DNA of 36,208 nt, taken from the NCBI GenBank assembly GCA_013153315.1, contig JAADES010000026.1, positions 1-36,208 of the forward strand, in the 5' to 3' direction. The position numbers and the translations under genes are program-made. This document shows, one piece after another, positions 9,672 through 19,516 of this stretch; positions within the stretch are counted from its first letter, which is position 1, and the number at the start of each line of letters is the position of its first letter. The stretch comes from Aquificota bacterium (GTDB taxonomy: Bacteria > Aquificota > Aquificia > Aquificales > QOAS01). The notes below the pieces were generated by a model. That model was not told where the DNA came from. It was given only the letters and a program-made list of their open reading frames with translations, and did not search any database.

Positions 9672-10106
9672 ATGAAGACCTACAGGATAAAGCCCAAAGA
9701 TGTAAAAAGAGAGTGGTATATAGTCGATGCCACCGGGAAAACCTTGGGAAGGTTGGCCAGCGAGATAGCCAAAATTCTAATGGGTAAGCACAAAGTTTAT
9801 TGGTCTCCCGACCAGGACTTGGGGGACTTCGTTATAGTGGTAAACGCCGACAAAATCCGCGTTACCGGCAAAAAAATGAAGCAAAAACTCTACAGATGGC
9901 ACAGCGGATACCCCGGCGGTTTCAGAGAAATGCCCCTAGAGTGGATGCTCCAACACAACCCCGAGAAGGTTATTAAGCTAGCCGTAAAAAGAATGCTTCC
10001 CAAAAACAAGCTGGGCCACAGAATGATGAAACGCCTAAAAGTTTACGCCGCACCCGAACACCCCCACCAAGCCCAACAGCCCAAACCTTTGGACATTAAG
10101 GCCTAA
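9672..10106 (+). CDS. rplM: 50S ribosomal protein L13
   Basis: [33 protein letters not shown] at 9672 preferred over GTG at 9663 because the SD overlaps the GTG. Confidence 0.96.
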   Translation: MKTYRIKPKDVKREWYIVDATGKTLGRLASEIAKILMGKHKVYWSPDQDLGDFVIVVNADKIRVTGKKMKQKLYRWHSGYPGGFREMPLEWMLQHNPEKVIKLAVKRMLPKNKLGHRMMKRLKVYAAPEHPHQAQQPKPLDIKA

Positions 10107-10143
10107 TTTTTCAGACTTAATATAGAAAAGGAGGCTCTAAAGG

Positions 10144-10581
10144 ATGCAAAAACTAAAAGATTTCAAAATAACCCCCGATAATTCTTTCTACGCTACCGGT
10201 AAAAGAAAAGAGGCGGTTGCCAAAGTTTGGATTCTGCCTGGAATGCCCGATAAGCAAATTGTTAGAACCCAAAGCGGAAAAGAGTATAACCTCAAAGACT
10301 ACGTTATGAGGGAAACCGTATATAACAAAATCTTTACCCCCTTCCGAGTAACCGGAACCGAAGGAAAATTCGGGATTTTCGCCGAAGTAATCGGTGGCGG
10401 AATTACCGGTCAAGCCGAAGCTATAATGTATGGCATAGCAAAAGCCTTGCTTGCTTACAATCCCGACTTAAGACCTAAGCTAAAGAAAGCGGGCTTGCTA
10501 ACCAGAGACGCGAGGGAAAAAGAAAGAAAGAAATACGACCAAATGGGTGCCCGTGCAAAATATCGTTGGTCCAAACGTTAA
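10144..10581 (+). CDS. rpsI: 30S ribosomal protein S9
   Basis: YATGKRKEAVAKVW, DARXXERKKYDQMGARAKYRWSKR C-terminus. Confidence 0.96.
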   Translation: MQKLKDFKITPDNSFYATGKRKEAVAKVWILPGMPDKQIVRTQSGKEYNLKDYVMRETVYNKIFTPFRVTGTEGKFGIFAEVIGGGITGQAEAIMYGIAKALLAYNPDLRPKLKKAGLLTRDAREKERKKYDQMGARAKYRWSKR

Positions 10582-10632
10582 AAACCTTTTTTGGTTTTTT
10601 ATCTTTTCTTTCCACAAAAAGGTTAGAAAAGA
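10580..10632. terminator. Bidirectional terminator between convergent rpsI and the 216-aa ORF
   Basis: AAAAACC-TTTTTT-GGTTTTT stem-loop followed by TCTTTTCT (10602-10609) / AGAAAAGA (10625-10632) inverted repeat. Confidence 0.5.
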
Positions 10633-10639
10633 AAAAGAA

Positions 10640-11290
10640 TTAGTCCTTTTTAAGGAGATTTATAGCAAACTGCTTGTTGTTGTATAGCTCAATCGAATAG
10701 TTGTCCCAGAATACACAGGTTCCTATAACTATAAATTCTCCGCCCGAAGGGTCTTGATATTTGGCACCCAAAATAGGTTTGAAACCTTTGTTGGAAACCG
10801 CGGTGGGTTCACCCTCAATTACCACCGAAGTATTTTCACCTTTTAGGCTTATAGAGGGTGTGCAGGCCAACATTAGTTTTTCCACGCCGTCGTTGTATTG
10901 GTAAACCTTGGAGGTTACAACAAAGTAGGGGTCATTATTGTGGTTGTTTTCGGAGTCGGTTACTTCGTCGGGGTTCATTTCCAACCCGAAGGCTTTTGCT
11001 AAAGTGTTTACGGTGTCTGCTATATTGTCTTCGTTTTTGTAGTAGCCAAGAATTACCACCCTTTTACCTTGTTTAACTAAGTTAACAATATCCTGAACTT
11101 CCTTTTCGTTGAAAGGTATCTCGGGATAGTTAAAAACTATAACATCGTAGTCGGCCAACTTATTCCAATCGGTAACTTCGTCAACCTTAATGTCATTTGC
11201 TTCGCAAACCTTTTGAAGGATGGAAAAATAATAGTAGTCGGTTATGGTAAACTCCTGGTGGGTGTAATCCCAAGCAACTTTTGTAGTCAT
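10640..11290 (-). CDS. Uncharacterised 216-aa protein, possible class I glutamine amidotransferase-like/DUF4350-like alpha/beta fold
   Basis: Complete ORF with strong SD (GAGGAGGG) before ATG; motifs YDVIVFNYPEIPFNEKEVQDIVNLVKQGKRVVILGYY resemble GATase-like N-termini; no catalytic Cys-nucleophile elbow recognised. Confidence 0.6.
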   Translation of the reverse strand: MTTKVAWDYTHQEFTITDYYYFSILQKVCEANDIKVDEVTDWNKLADYDVIVFNYPEIPFNEKEVQDIVNLVKQGKRVVILGYYKNEDNIADTVNTLAKAFGLEMNPDEVTDSENNHNNDPYFVVTSKVYQYNDGVEKLMLACTPSISLKGENTSVVIEGEPTAVSNKGFKPILGAKYQDPSGGEFIVIGTCVFWDNYSIELYNNKQFAINLLKKD

Positions 11291-11338
11291 ATTTTCCCTC
11301 CTCCTCGGGATTTTTTTATTTTTTGTCCATTTTAGGGA

Positions 11339-12202
11339 TTATTGTTTTATTCCCAACCATTTTTGGAACTCTTCCAAGTTTTGGGGAAGTCCTGTCATCA
11401 TATCTCCGTTGGGTTTTATGAAGGTAGGTGTTCCTTTTACCCCCAATTGGGATAGATATTCTTTACCTTCCTCTATTTTTTGTTTTATCTCTTGGCATTT
11501 TTCGGTATTCCAATCGGAGGAGATATATCCTTCCTTTAAACCTTCCCAACCTTTGTGGTGGCAGACAATGGATACCGCTTTAGCCATGGCGTGGCGGTGG
11601 AACGGTAGAGGGAACCATACCACTTTAACATTTAGCTTTCCTTCTTTAACCAATTTTTCCAGGAAGGGCTCTATCCGTTTGCAGAAGGGACATTCAGGGT
11701 CAGTAACAAAATATACGGTGGGGGCGTTGGGGTTGTTGCCGTAGGTAAAGGCCACATATTTATCCAATTTCTTAATGTTTTCGGCGGTAACTTTAACCTT
11801 CACCAACTGGGGTATGAAATAACGCTGTTTATCATCGGTATACCCCAAGCGGAAAGTATTGTTAGGGTTCCTTAGGCTGGTTACCCAAATTTCATTCAAA
11901 CCCTTTATAGGTGCAGGTTTAAAACTTACCTTTCCTATAAAAGGAACAAGATACTCCCCGTTGCGGGTTACATAAAAATCTACCTCTTTTTGGCCGTAAA
12001 TAACAGCCGTAACCTTACAGAGGGAGGGGATATTTTCAAACGGTTCTATTTGTTCAATTTTTGTAACAGGAACATTTAAGGGTTTTAACATTTCTTTAAC
12101 CTGTTGGGGGCTGGGACATTGGGAGGATTTATCCGCGTTTTGGGCAAAGAGGGAGGTGGTAGCCAAGGAGACGGCTCCTAAGATTGTTAAAAACTTCTTC
12201 AT
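11339..12202 (-). CDS. DsbC/DsbG-like periplasmic thiol:disulfide interchange protein
   Basis: Signal peptide MKKFLTILGAVSLATTSLFAQ; thioredoxin-like TDPECPFCKRIEPFL (CPFC); cis-Pro GTPTFI. Confidence 0.9.
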   Translation of the reverse strand: MKKFLTILGAVSLATTSLFAQNADKSSQCPSPQQVKEMLKPLNVPVTKIEQIEPFENIPSLCKVTAVIYGQKEVDFYVTRNGEYLVPFIGKVSFKPAPIKGLNEIWVTSLRNPNNTFRLGYTDDKQRYFIPQLVKVKVTAENIKKLDKYVAFTYGNNPNAPTVYFVTDPECPFCKRIEPFLEKLVKEGKLNVKVVWFPLPFHRHAMAKAVSIVCHHKGWEGLKEGYISSDWNTEKCQEIKQKIEEGKEYLSQLGVKGTPTFIKPNGDMMTGLPQNLEEFQKWLGIKQ

Positions 12203-12235
12203 AAAGGGTTATTATCTTGGATAAATTTTCCTACT

Positions 12236-13723
12236 ATGGAAATCAAGGTAAGAAAAGAAGATTGGAAAACCTTCGATGGGGATGCGGTTGTATTTTTCAC
12301 CTTCGAAGGTCAAACCGAAGAACTCCCCCAAGAGGTCTATGAGCAAGTAAAACCTTTTATGGAGGATGCCGATTTTAAGGGCAAAAAAGGGGAAATTTTG
12401 AAAGTTCCCGTCCAAGGTTTTCCCTTTAAAAGGGTTTACATAGTAGGTTTGGGTAAAAAGGACAAAGTAAACCGCGACATTGCCCGCGAAGTTTCGGCTA
12501 AAACCGCCCAAAGGTTGGAAAAGGATAAAAACCGTAAAGTTCTTATAAATGTCAAAAAAGAGGTATGCTCCCAAGCCTGCACCGAAGGTTTAGTATTGGG
12601 AACCTACAAATTTGATAAATACAAAAGCAAAAAGGAAGACGGCGACTACCAAGGTTTGGAAACCGTAGAAATGGCCAACGCCGACGAACAAAAGGTAAAA
12701 ATAGGACAAATTCTCGCCCAAGCCCAAAACTTTGCCAGGGATTTGGTTAATACCCCTCCCAACGAGATAAATCCCGAAACCTTTGCCCAAATAGCCCAAG
12801 ATTTAGCCAAAGAATACGATTTTGAAATAGAGGTAAAAGACCCCCAATGGGTGGAAAAAGAAATGCCCGGCCTCTGGGCGGTTGGAAAAGGAAGCTCCAC
12901 CAAACCGAGGTTTATCCATATCAAATACAAACCCCAAGGGGAAGCTAAGAAAAAATTGGCCTTTGTAGGAAAAGGTCTAACCTTCGACAGCGGAGGTTTA
13001 AATATCAAACCCGAACAGTTTATGAGAACTATGAAAATGGACAAATCGGGTGCCTGCGCGGTGCTGGGAATATTCAAAGCGTTGGGAGAACTTAAAAAGG
13101 CAGGCTTGGCACCCAAAAATGTAGAAATTCACGGCTTTGTGGGGGCCGCCGAAAACATGCCCGACGGAAACTCCTACCGCCCCGACGACATTATCCGTAT
13201 GAGAAACGGCAAAACCGTAGAGGTGGGCAACACCGACGCCGAAGGAAGGATAACCCTCGGCGACGTCTTAACCTACGCCAGCGAACAACAACCAGACAAG
13301 ATTGTGGATATGGCCACCCTAACCGGTGCCTGCGTGGTGGCTCTGGGTGAATATACGGCCGGAATATTTGGAAACAACCAAGAATTTATAGACCAATACC
13401 TAAAACACTCCAAAGAAACGGGCGAAAGAATGTGGCAACTGCCAATGGACGACGAACTATTGAGGGAGCACATCAAAAGCCCCGTAGCCGACATAAGCAA
13501 CATAGGAAGCACCCGCTACGGAGGAGCCATAACCGCCGCCATGTTCTTGGAAGAATTCATCGGTGAAAAAGACGGTAAGAAAATACCTTGGGTTCACATA
13601 GATATAGCGGGCCCCGCTTGGGCTTATAAACCCTACAAATGGAACCCCCAAAAGGGTGGAACCGGCTTTGGAGTAAGAACCGCTTTAAGTTTTATATTTG
13701 AAGAAGACCAAAATAAGGAATAA
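12236..13723 (+). CDS. pepA: Leucyl aminopeptidase (M17)
   Basis: VGKGLTFDSGGLNIKP, NTDAEGRITLGDVL signature, ATLTGACVVALG. Confidence 0.96.
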   Translation: MEIKVRKEDWKTFDGDAVVFFTFEGQTEELPQEVYEQVKPFMEDADFKGKKGEILKVPVQGFPFKRVYIVGLGKKDKVNRDIAREVSAKTAQRLEKDKNRKVLINVKKEVCSQACTEGLVLGTYKFDKYKSKKEDGDYQGLETVEMANADEQKVKIGQILAQAQNFARDLVNTPPNEINPETFAQIAQDLAKEYDFEIEVKDPQWVEKEMPGLWAVGKGSSTKPRFIHIKYKPQGEAKKKLAFVGKGLTFDSGGLNIKPEQFMRTMKMDKSGACAVLGIFKALGELKKAGLAPKNVEIHGFVGAAENMPDGNSYRPDDIIRMRNGKTVEVGNTDAEGRITLGDVLTYASEQQPDKIVDMATLTGACVVALGEYTAGIFGNNQEFIDQYLKHSKETGERMWQLPMDDELLREHIKSPVADISNIGSTRYGGAITAAMFLEEFIGEKDGKKIPWVHIDIAGPAWAYKPYKWNPQKGGTGFGVRTALSFIFEEDQNKE

Positions 13724-13800
13724 ATAAATTTTCCCTAAAGGGTTTTTAATAAAAAACTTTCCTTAAAAGGTTTTTCGTTATTTCCTTCTAACCTTTTGAA

Positions 13801-13829
13801 TTGAAAGTCCCTTCCCACTTTTGTATCAT
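13801..13829 (+). promoter_or_regulatory. Sigma70-like promoter for aconitase
   Basis: TTGAAA (13801-13806) - 17 nt - TATCAT (13824-13829), 34 nt before the ATG at 13864. Confidence 0.55.
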
Positions 13830-13863
13830 CAAATAGGAAATTTTCAGTCGGAGGTTGCCAAAA

Positions 13864-15852
13864 ATGGCAAAAGGAACCGTAGCTTGGAAAATCATTAAGG
13901 ACCACTTGGTTCACGGAACTATGGAACCCGGTCAGGAGATTGCCATTAGAATAGACCAAACCCTAACCCAAGACGCCACCGGAACAATGGCCTACCTCGA
14001 GTTCGAGGCTATGGGCGTTGACGAAGTAAAAACTCCCGACCTATCGGTATCCTACATCGACCACAACACCCTACAGTTGGACTACAGAAACCCCGACGAC
14101 CACGAATATTTGAGAACCGTCGGAATGAAATATGGAATCTGGGTCTCCAAACCCGGAAACGGAATTTGCCACCAGGTTCACCTCGAAAGATTTTCCAAAC
14201 CCGGAAAAACCCTGTTAGGTTCGGACTCCCACACACCCACCGCCGGCGGAGCGGGAATGTTGGCTATCGGTGCCGGTGGTTTGGACGTTGCCGCCGCAAT
14301 GGCAGGCGAACCCTTCTATACCAAAATGCCCAAAATAGTTAAAGTTGAACTAAGAGGCAAAGAACTTCCCAAATGGGTTTCCGCAAAAGACATTATTCTC
14401 GAAATGCTCCGCCGCCTAACCGTTAAAGGCGGTCTTATGAGAATTTTCGAATACGTTGGCGAAGGCGTTAAAGCCCTAACAGTTCCCGAAAGGGCTACCA
14501 TCACCAACATGGGAGCAGAATTGGGAGCTACCACATCTATATTCCCCTCCGATGAAATAACTTTAGACTTCTTCAGAAGACAGGGCAGAGAGCAAGACTG
14601 GGTTGAACTCTTGCCCGACGCCGACGCCGAATATGACGAAGAGGTAATTATTAACCTCGACGAGTTGGAACCTCTAATAGCCCAACCCCACTCTCCCGAC
14701 AATGTGGTTCCCGTTAGAGAGCTTCACGGAAAAGTAAAAGTTAACCAAGTTGTTATAGGCTCCTGCACAAACTCCTCCTACAGAGACCTTAAAACTGTAG
14801 CCGAAATATTGAAAGGCAAAAAAGTTCACAGGGATGTATCTCTAATAATTGCCCCCGGTTCCAGACAGGTGCTCGAACAAATTGCCCGCGACGGAACCTT
14901 GGCCGACCTAATTAACGCCGGAGCAAGGATTATAGAAACCGCTTGCGGCCCCTGCATAGGAATGGGATGGGCACCTCCCTCCAAAGGTGTATCGGTAAGG
15001 TCCTTTAACAGAAACTTCAAAGGCCGTTCGGGAACCTTGGACGCAGGAGTATACTTGGCTTCCCCCGAAACCTGCGCAGCCGCCGCCCTAACCGGTTATA
15101 TTACCGACCCCAGAACCTTGGGAGAACCCATCAGGGTAACCCTACCCGAGAAATTCATCCCCTACAACGATGCGCTACTAATACCTCCCCTACCTAAGGA
15201 AGAGAGGGAGCAAGTTGAAATCAGAAGGGGACCCAACATAAAACCCCTACCCGAGTTCGACGAACTACCCGAAACCATCGAGGGTAAAGTTGGTATTAAG
15301 GTGGGCGACAACATAACCACCGACCACATCATGCCCGCCGGAGCCAAAATCCTACCTCTAAGGTCTAACATCTATGAAATTTCCAAATACGTTTATCACT
15401 ACGTAGACCCCGAATTTGTTGACAGAGCCCTCAAAAACAAAGAAGAAGGTAAGGCTACCATTATTGTTGGTGGAGAAAACTACGGACAAGGTTCCTCCAG
15501 GGAACACGCCGCATTGGCTCCCAGATACTTGGGTGTTAGGGCTGTTATCGCTAAGTCCTTTGCAAGAATTCACCATCAAAACCTATGCAACTTCGGTATT
15601 ATGCCCTTAGAATTCGTTAACCCCGAAGACTACGACAAGATAGACCTCAACGATGAAATAGAAATCCCCAACGCCAGAGAACAGCTGGTTGCCTGCGTTA
15701 AAGAGGGCAAACCCATCAAAGTTATAAACAAAACCAAAGGCGTTGAAATCGAAACCAAAGTTAACATTACTCCCAGACAGTTGGAGCTCCTTCTTGCAGG
15801 CGGATTGTTGAACTACATAAAACAAAAACAACAACAAAATAAATCCGCTTAA
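13864..15852 (+). CDS. Aconitate hydratase
   Basis: GSDSHTPTAGGAGMLAIGAGG, GSCTNSSYRDL, ACGPCIGMG 4Fe-4S ligands, GGENYGQGSSREHAAL swivel domain; ATG 13864 fits SD CGGAGG better than TTG 13855. Confidence 0.96.
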   Translation: MAKGTVAWKIIKDHLVHGTMEPGQEIAIRIDQTLTQDATGTMAYLEFEAMGVDEVKTPDLSVSYIDHNTLQLDYRNPDDHEYLRTVGMKYGIWVSKPGNGICHQVHLERFSKPGKTLLGSDSHTPTAGGAGMLAIGAGGLDVAAAMAGEPFYTKMPKIVKVELRGKELPKWVSAKDIILEMLRRLTVKGGLMRIFEYVGEGVKALTVPERATITNMGAELGATTSIFPSDEITLDFFRRQGREQDWVELLPDADAEYDEEVIINLDELEPLIAQPHSPDNVVPVRELHGKVKVNQVVIGSCTNSSYRDLKTVAEILKGKKVHRDVSLIIAPGSRQVLEQIARDGTLADLINAGARIIETACGPCIGMGWAPPSKGVSVRSFNRNFKGRSGTLDAGVYLASPETCAAAALTGYITDPRTLGEPIRVTLPEKFIPYNDALLIPPLPKEEREQVEIRRGPNIKPLPEFDELPETIEGKVGIKVGDNITTDHIMPAGAKILPLRSNIYEISKYVYHYVDPEFVDRALKNKEEGKATIIVGGENYGQGSSREHAALAPRYLGVRAVIAKSFARIHHQNLCNFGIMPLEFVNPEDYDKIDLNDEIEIPNAREQLVACVKEGKPIKVINKTKGVEIETKVNITPRQLELLLAGGLLNYIKQKQQQNKSA

Positions 15853-15863
15853 GGGTTTCCTTT

Positions 15864-15930
15864 TCAATCCTTTCTAAGTTTTCTTCTTTAATTTCCACCA
15901 AAGAAAGTAAAGAAAGGAAAAACCTTCGGA
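15864..15930. terminator. Inverted-repeat region between convergent acn and tpiA
   Basis: CCTTTCT (15869-15875) ... AGAAAGG (15911-15917) with nested TTTCTTCTTT/AAAGAAAG arms. Confidence 0.45.
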
Positions 15931-15937
15931 AGGTAAA

Positions 15938-16705
15938 TTATTTGTTAGACAACCTTTGTCCGATTTTTACAATCTCGGCAAAAGTTTCGGGTTTTAAGGA
16001 AGCTCCCCCTACAAGGACACCCTTTATATCGGGCTGAGAAAGAAGTTGCTCGGCGTTGTTGGGTTTTACGCTACCGCCATAGAGAACTCTAACCTTAGAA
16101 GCCTTTTCGGGGTTTAGCTTGTTTAAGACCGAATAAATAAAAGCATGAACCTCTTGGGCATCTTCGGGCTTTGCCGCTACGCCGGTGCCTATTGCCCAAA
16201 CAGGCTCGTAGGCTATATCTATTTGGTCAAGCTTATCTTCTACACCGCTTAATCCGAGCTTTAGCTGACTTTCCACCACGGTAAAGGTCAGCCCGCTCTC
16301 GCGTTCCTGTAAAGTTTCACCTACGCAGAGAATTACCCTTAAACCTTCCTCCAAAGCGGAGATAACTTTTTTGTTTATAACTTCGTCCTTTTCGCCGAAG
16401 ATATGCCTTCTCTCCGAGTGTCCGAGAATTACATACTGGCAACCGGCCGCCCTAAGCATAATGGGCGATATTTCCCCGGTAAAAGCCCCTTCCTTTTCGT
16501 AGAAACAATTTTGAGCACCGATTTTAATATTGGTTCCTTGAGTAGCTTCCACCGCCGCGGGAATATCTATAAAGGGCGGGCAGATTAAAATTTCAACCTC
16601 ATCAATTCCTTCCACTTTGGGGTTGAACTCTTGGAAAAACTCCACCGTTTGTTGGGGCGTTTTATGCATTTTCCAGTTGCCCGCGATTAGCAATTTTTCA
16701 CCCAT
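15938..16705 (-). CDS. tpiA: Triosephosphate isomerase
   Basis: AGNWKMHKT, ILGHSERRHIFGE, AYEPVWAIGTG, LYGGSVKPNN. Confidence 0.97.
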   Translation of the reverse strand: MGEKLLIAGNWKMHKTPQQTVEFFQEFNPKVEGIDEVEILICPPFIDIPAAVEATQGTNIKIGAQNCFYEKEGAFTGEISPIMLRAAGCQYVILGHSERRHIFGEKDEVINKKVISALEEGLRVILCVGETLQERESGLTFTVVESQLKLGLSGVEDKLDQIDIAYEPVWAIGTGVAAKPEDAQEVHAFIYSVLNKLNPEKASKVRVLYGGSVKPNNAEQLLSQPDIKGVLVGGASLKPETFAEIVKIGQRLSNK

Positions 16706-16750
16706 AGCTAACTTATCCTATGTAGAACCGCCAAAGGTTTTTAAAACTTT

Positions 16751-17320
16751 TTATTCCTTCAAAAGGAGTTCTATAAGTTCGCACAAAGTGTGTCCCAAAG
16801 TTATATGACATTCCTGAATTCGGGGGGTTTCATAGGAGGGAACTATAAAGGAGTAATCTACTATATCCTTTATAAGGCCCCCGTCCTTACCTAAAAAGGC
16901 CACCGTAAGGGCCCCTTTGTTTTTAGCCTCCTTAAGGCCGTTGTAAACATTTAAACTACTACCGCTGGTGGAAATACCTATCACCACATCGTTGGGGTTA
17001 ACAAAAGCCTTAACTTGGCGTTCAAAAACTTTTTCGTAGCCGTAATCGTTGGATAGGGCGGTTATCACGGAAGGGTCGGTGGTAAGGGCGAGGGCTTTTA
17101 TGGGCGGTCTATCGGTGGAAAATCTACCAACCAATTCGGCCGCTATGTGCTGGGCATCGGCCGCACTCCCACCGTTGCCGAAAAGGTATATAGTTCCCCC
17201 TTTTTTTAGCCTTTTTACTATTTCTTTGGCTACCTCTTCTATTTGCTCGCTATATTTTTCCACAAAGGCAAGTTTTACCGAAGCACTTTCTTGGAATATG
17301 GTTAGAATTCGCTCTTTCAT
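16751..17320 (-). CDS. gmhA: Sedoheptulose-7-phosphate isomerase (SIS domain)
   Basis: FGNGGSAADAQHIAAELVGRF, GISTSGSSLNV, QECHITLGHTLCELIE. Confidence 0.95.
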   Translation of the reverse strand: MKERILTIFQESASVKLAFVEKYSEQIEEVAKEIVKRLKKGGTIYLFGNGGSAADAQHIAAELVGRFSTDRPPIKALALTTDPSVITALSNDYGYEKVFERQVKAFVNPNDVVIGISTSGSSLNVYNGLKEAKNKGALTVAFLGKDGGLIKDIVDYSFIVPSYETPRIQECHITLGHTLCELIELLLKE

Positions 17321-17479
17321 TGTTGTCCTCTAATTATAGATTTCGTAAAAAATTGGCCAGACCAAAGGCTTAAACAATTGTTATTCCTCCAAAAGGAAAG
17401 AGATTTTTTTCCTTAAAAGGGGAATTAAAGCTCTAGTTCCCCTATATGGAAAAGCAAAACAATAGAATACCCCCTAACA

Positions 17480-18490
17480 ATGGTAAAAGAAAATAACCAA
17501 CCGACGGTGGTTGACCTATTTGCAGGGGGCGGAGGATTTAGCTACGGTTTTAAAAAGGAAGGGTTTACCATATCGTCGGCTGTTGAAATTAACGCCGCCG
17601 CCGCCCAAACCTACGAAAGAAACATTAAACCCCTCCAACTTTTGGTGGAAGATATTAGAAATATCTCGGGGAGGGAACTTATAAACCAATCGCCCGATGT
17701 TCTTATAGGAGGCCCTCCCTGCGAGGCCTATACGCCGGTTAGCTTAAACCGAATGGAATATCCCACCGACCGCCTATATGTAGACCCCCGAGGTAGGCTA
17801 ACCCTCGAATATATCCGTTTGCTGGCCTATTTAAAACCGAAAGTTTTTGTAATGGAAAACGTTATTCAAATTACCGAAGGCCAACTGAAGTATGCCCTAA
17901 TAGAGGAGTTCAAATGGGCGGGCTACGAAAAAATTTATTTCAACATAATTAGGTCGGAAAATTACGGTTCGCCCTCCGAAAGGACAAGGGTTTTTATATC
18001 CAACATCTATTTGAAGGATTTTCTCGAACAGTTCAGGGTTTATAAAAAAACCACCGTTTGGGAAGCTATAGGAGATTTACCCAAACCCGATTGGCCCCAC
18101 GATTATTGGAACCATTTTTGGGTGGATATTCCTAAAAAATTCAAAAAGCGGTGGGATAAATTAAAGTTCGGGCAGGCGGCCCTATTTTTCGGAAAAAAAG
18201 GCCAAACTTTTAAGGATTTCACCAAACTACACCCCGATAAGATTTCCCCTACGGTAAAAGGTAGCGGACGGTTTCTTCACCCTTATCAGCCTAGACTTTT
18301 GAGCGTCCGCGAACAGGCCCGCCTTATGACCTACCCCGACGATTATGTCTTCGAAGGTGGTATTAATGAGCAATACAACCAGGTGGGTGAAAGTGTTCAG
18401 CCCTTGATTTCCAACCTTATAGCCAAGGCGGTTAAAGAATTTCTAGAGAATGGAAACAGAAATTGGAATTTCCAACCCGAGTTTGTATAA
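17480..18490 (+). CDS. DNA (cytosine-5-)-methyltransferase, no adjacent restriction endonuclease
   Basis: Motif I VVDLFAGGGGFSYGF; motif IV GGPPCEAYTP; motif VI VMENV; motif VIII SPSERTRVFI; motif IX SVREQARLMTYPDDY; motif X NQVGESVQPLIS. Confidence 0.95.
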   Translation: MVKENNQPTVVDLFAGGGGFSYGFKKEGFTISSAVEINAAAAQTYERNIKPLQLLVEDIRNISGRELINQSPDVLIGGPPCEAYTPVSLNRMEYPTDRLYVDPRGRLTLEYIRLLAYLKPKVFVMENVIQITEGQLKYALIEEFKWAGYEKIYFNIIRSENYGSPSERTRVFISNIYLKDFLEQFRVYKKTTVWEAIGDLPKPDWPHDYWNHFWVDIPKKFKKRWDKLKFGQAALFFGKKGQTFKDFTKLHPDKISPTVKGSGRFLHPYQPRLLSVREQARLMTYPDDYVFEGGINEQYNQVGESVQPLISNLIAKAVKEFLENGNRNWNFQPEFV

Positions 18491-18501
18491 CCATTAACCC
18501 T

Positions 18502-19500
18502 TTAATCCTCTTTATACCAATTTTTGAAAAGCAGGGCATAAAATCCGTTCTTCTTTCCCAGGAAACCCTCCAATAGCGGGCGGCCGTTGGCGTAGGCTTT
18601 TATCGGTTTGTCGGCCTCCTCTTGGAGCAGTATTAAATCCCCTTCCTTCCATTCGAGGATTTTTTCCAAAGTCTGTTCGGGAGCATGTAGTTCTACCCTT
18701 AGGGGAACTTTTGCTTTTCTTATTTCCTTCCAAAGAATTTTTTTTGTATCTTCACCTTTAGTAGGAACTCCTTGGAAAATTTCCTTTACGGGTTGGAAAG
18801 TTTCTTCGTCCACCAAGAGGTAAAAATCTTCCACCCATTCGGGGGATACAAGCTTAAAGTCGGTGGCAAAAACCCTTTTGTCGGTAAAGTTGTATTTGGT
18901 AAGCCAACGGTCGGTATCGTAATCGACTATCTCGACCTTTACGGGGTAGTATTTGGAAATTTCCCTTTCAAGGGTTTTTAAAATCGCCTCAAAAAATTTC
19001 CTCAAAAGGGTGTATTCGGATGGGGTTATCTCTCTTTTGGGAACTTGGGGAGGTGCAAAATCTCCCCCCAAAAGGGCACTTATAACCCCCAACAAAAATG
19101 GAATACGAAATACCAAAACACCGTAGGAGGGCAAGGGTTTTAGTTTGAATAATAGGTAAAGGTTATCCTCTCCCCAGCCATCGGCAAGGTCTTTATACCG
19201 AACCAAGCGGGTTTTTCCTTTTTCGACATTCTCCACATCTAAGCCTAAACGGGCCAGCTCGTCTTTTAAGAGGGCGGCAAAAACTTTGAGAGCGTTTTCA
19301 TATAAGGGAAGTTGGGAAATATCCAACTTTTCCAGTTTATCGAAGGGAAAGGGTTGAACATTTAGCTCTTCTTGTTTGGTGTCCCCCGAAGAGGGAGGGC
19401 GATTTTGTTCTTCCGTTTGTAGTTCTTTTTCCTCTTCCAAAAAGAGTTGTTTAATTTTTTCTATCTCTTCGGGGGACAAATTTTCGAATAAATCCTCCAT
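18502..19500 (-). CDS. fliM: Flagellar motor switch protein FliM-like, with C-terminal SpoA domain
   Basis: N-terminal LSPEEIEKI (EIDAL-like), CheC-like middle region with LLGGD, C-terminal SpoA-like WKEIRKAKVPLRVELHAPEQTLEKILEWKEGDLILL. Confidence 0.8.
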   Translation of the reverse strand: MEDLFENLSPEEIEKIKQLFLEEEKELQTEEQNRPPSSGDTKQEELNVQPFPFDKLEKLDISQLPLYENALKVFAALLKDELARLGLDVENVEKGKTRLVRYKDLADGWGEDNLYLLFKLKPLPSYGVLVFRIPFLLGVISALLGGDFAPPQVPKREITPSEYTLLRKFFEAILKTLEREISKYYPVKVEIVDYDTDRWLTKYNFTDKRVFATDFKLVSPEWVEDFYLLVDEETFQPVKEIFQGVPTKGEDTKKILWKEIRKAKVPLRVELHAPEQTLEKILEWKEGDLILLQEEADKPIKAYANGRPLLEGFLGKKNGFYALLFKNWYKED

Positions 19501-19516
19501 CAGTTTTTAGTATTTA

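Noticed and set aside
12590-13116. Long antisense ORFs within pepA, acn, purH, prfA, recG and others in the ORF track
   Set aside because: They lie opposite well-conserved CDS, lack plausible SDs and show mirror-codon composition; treated as spurious.
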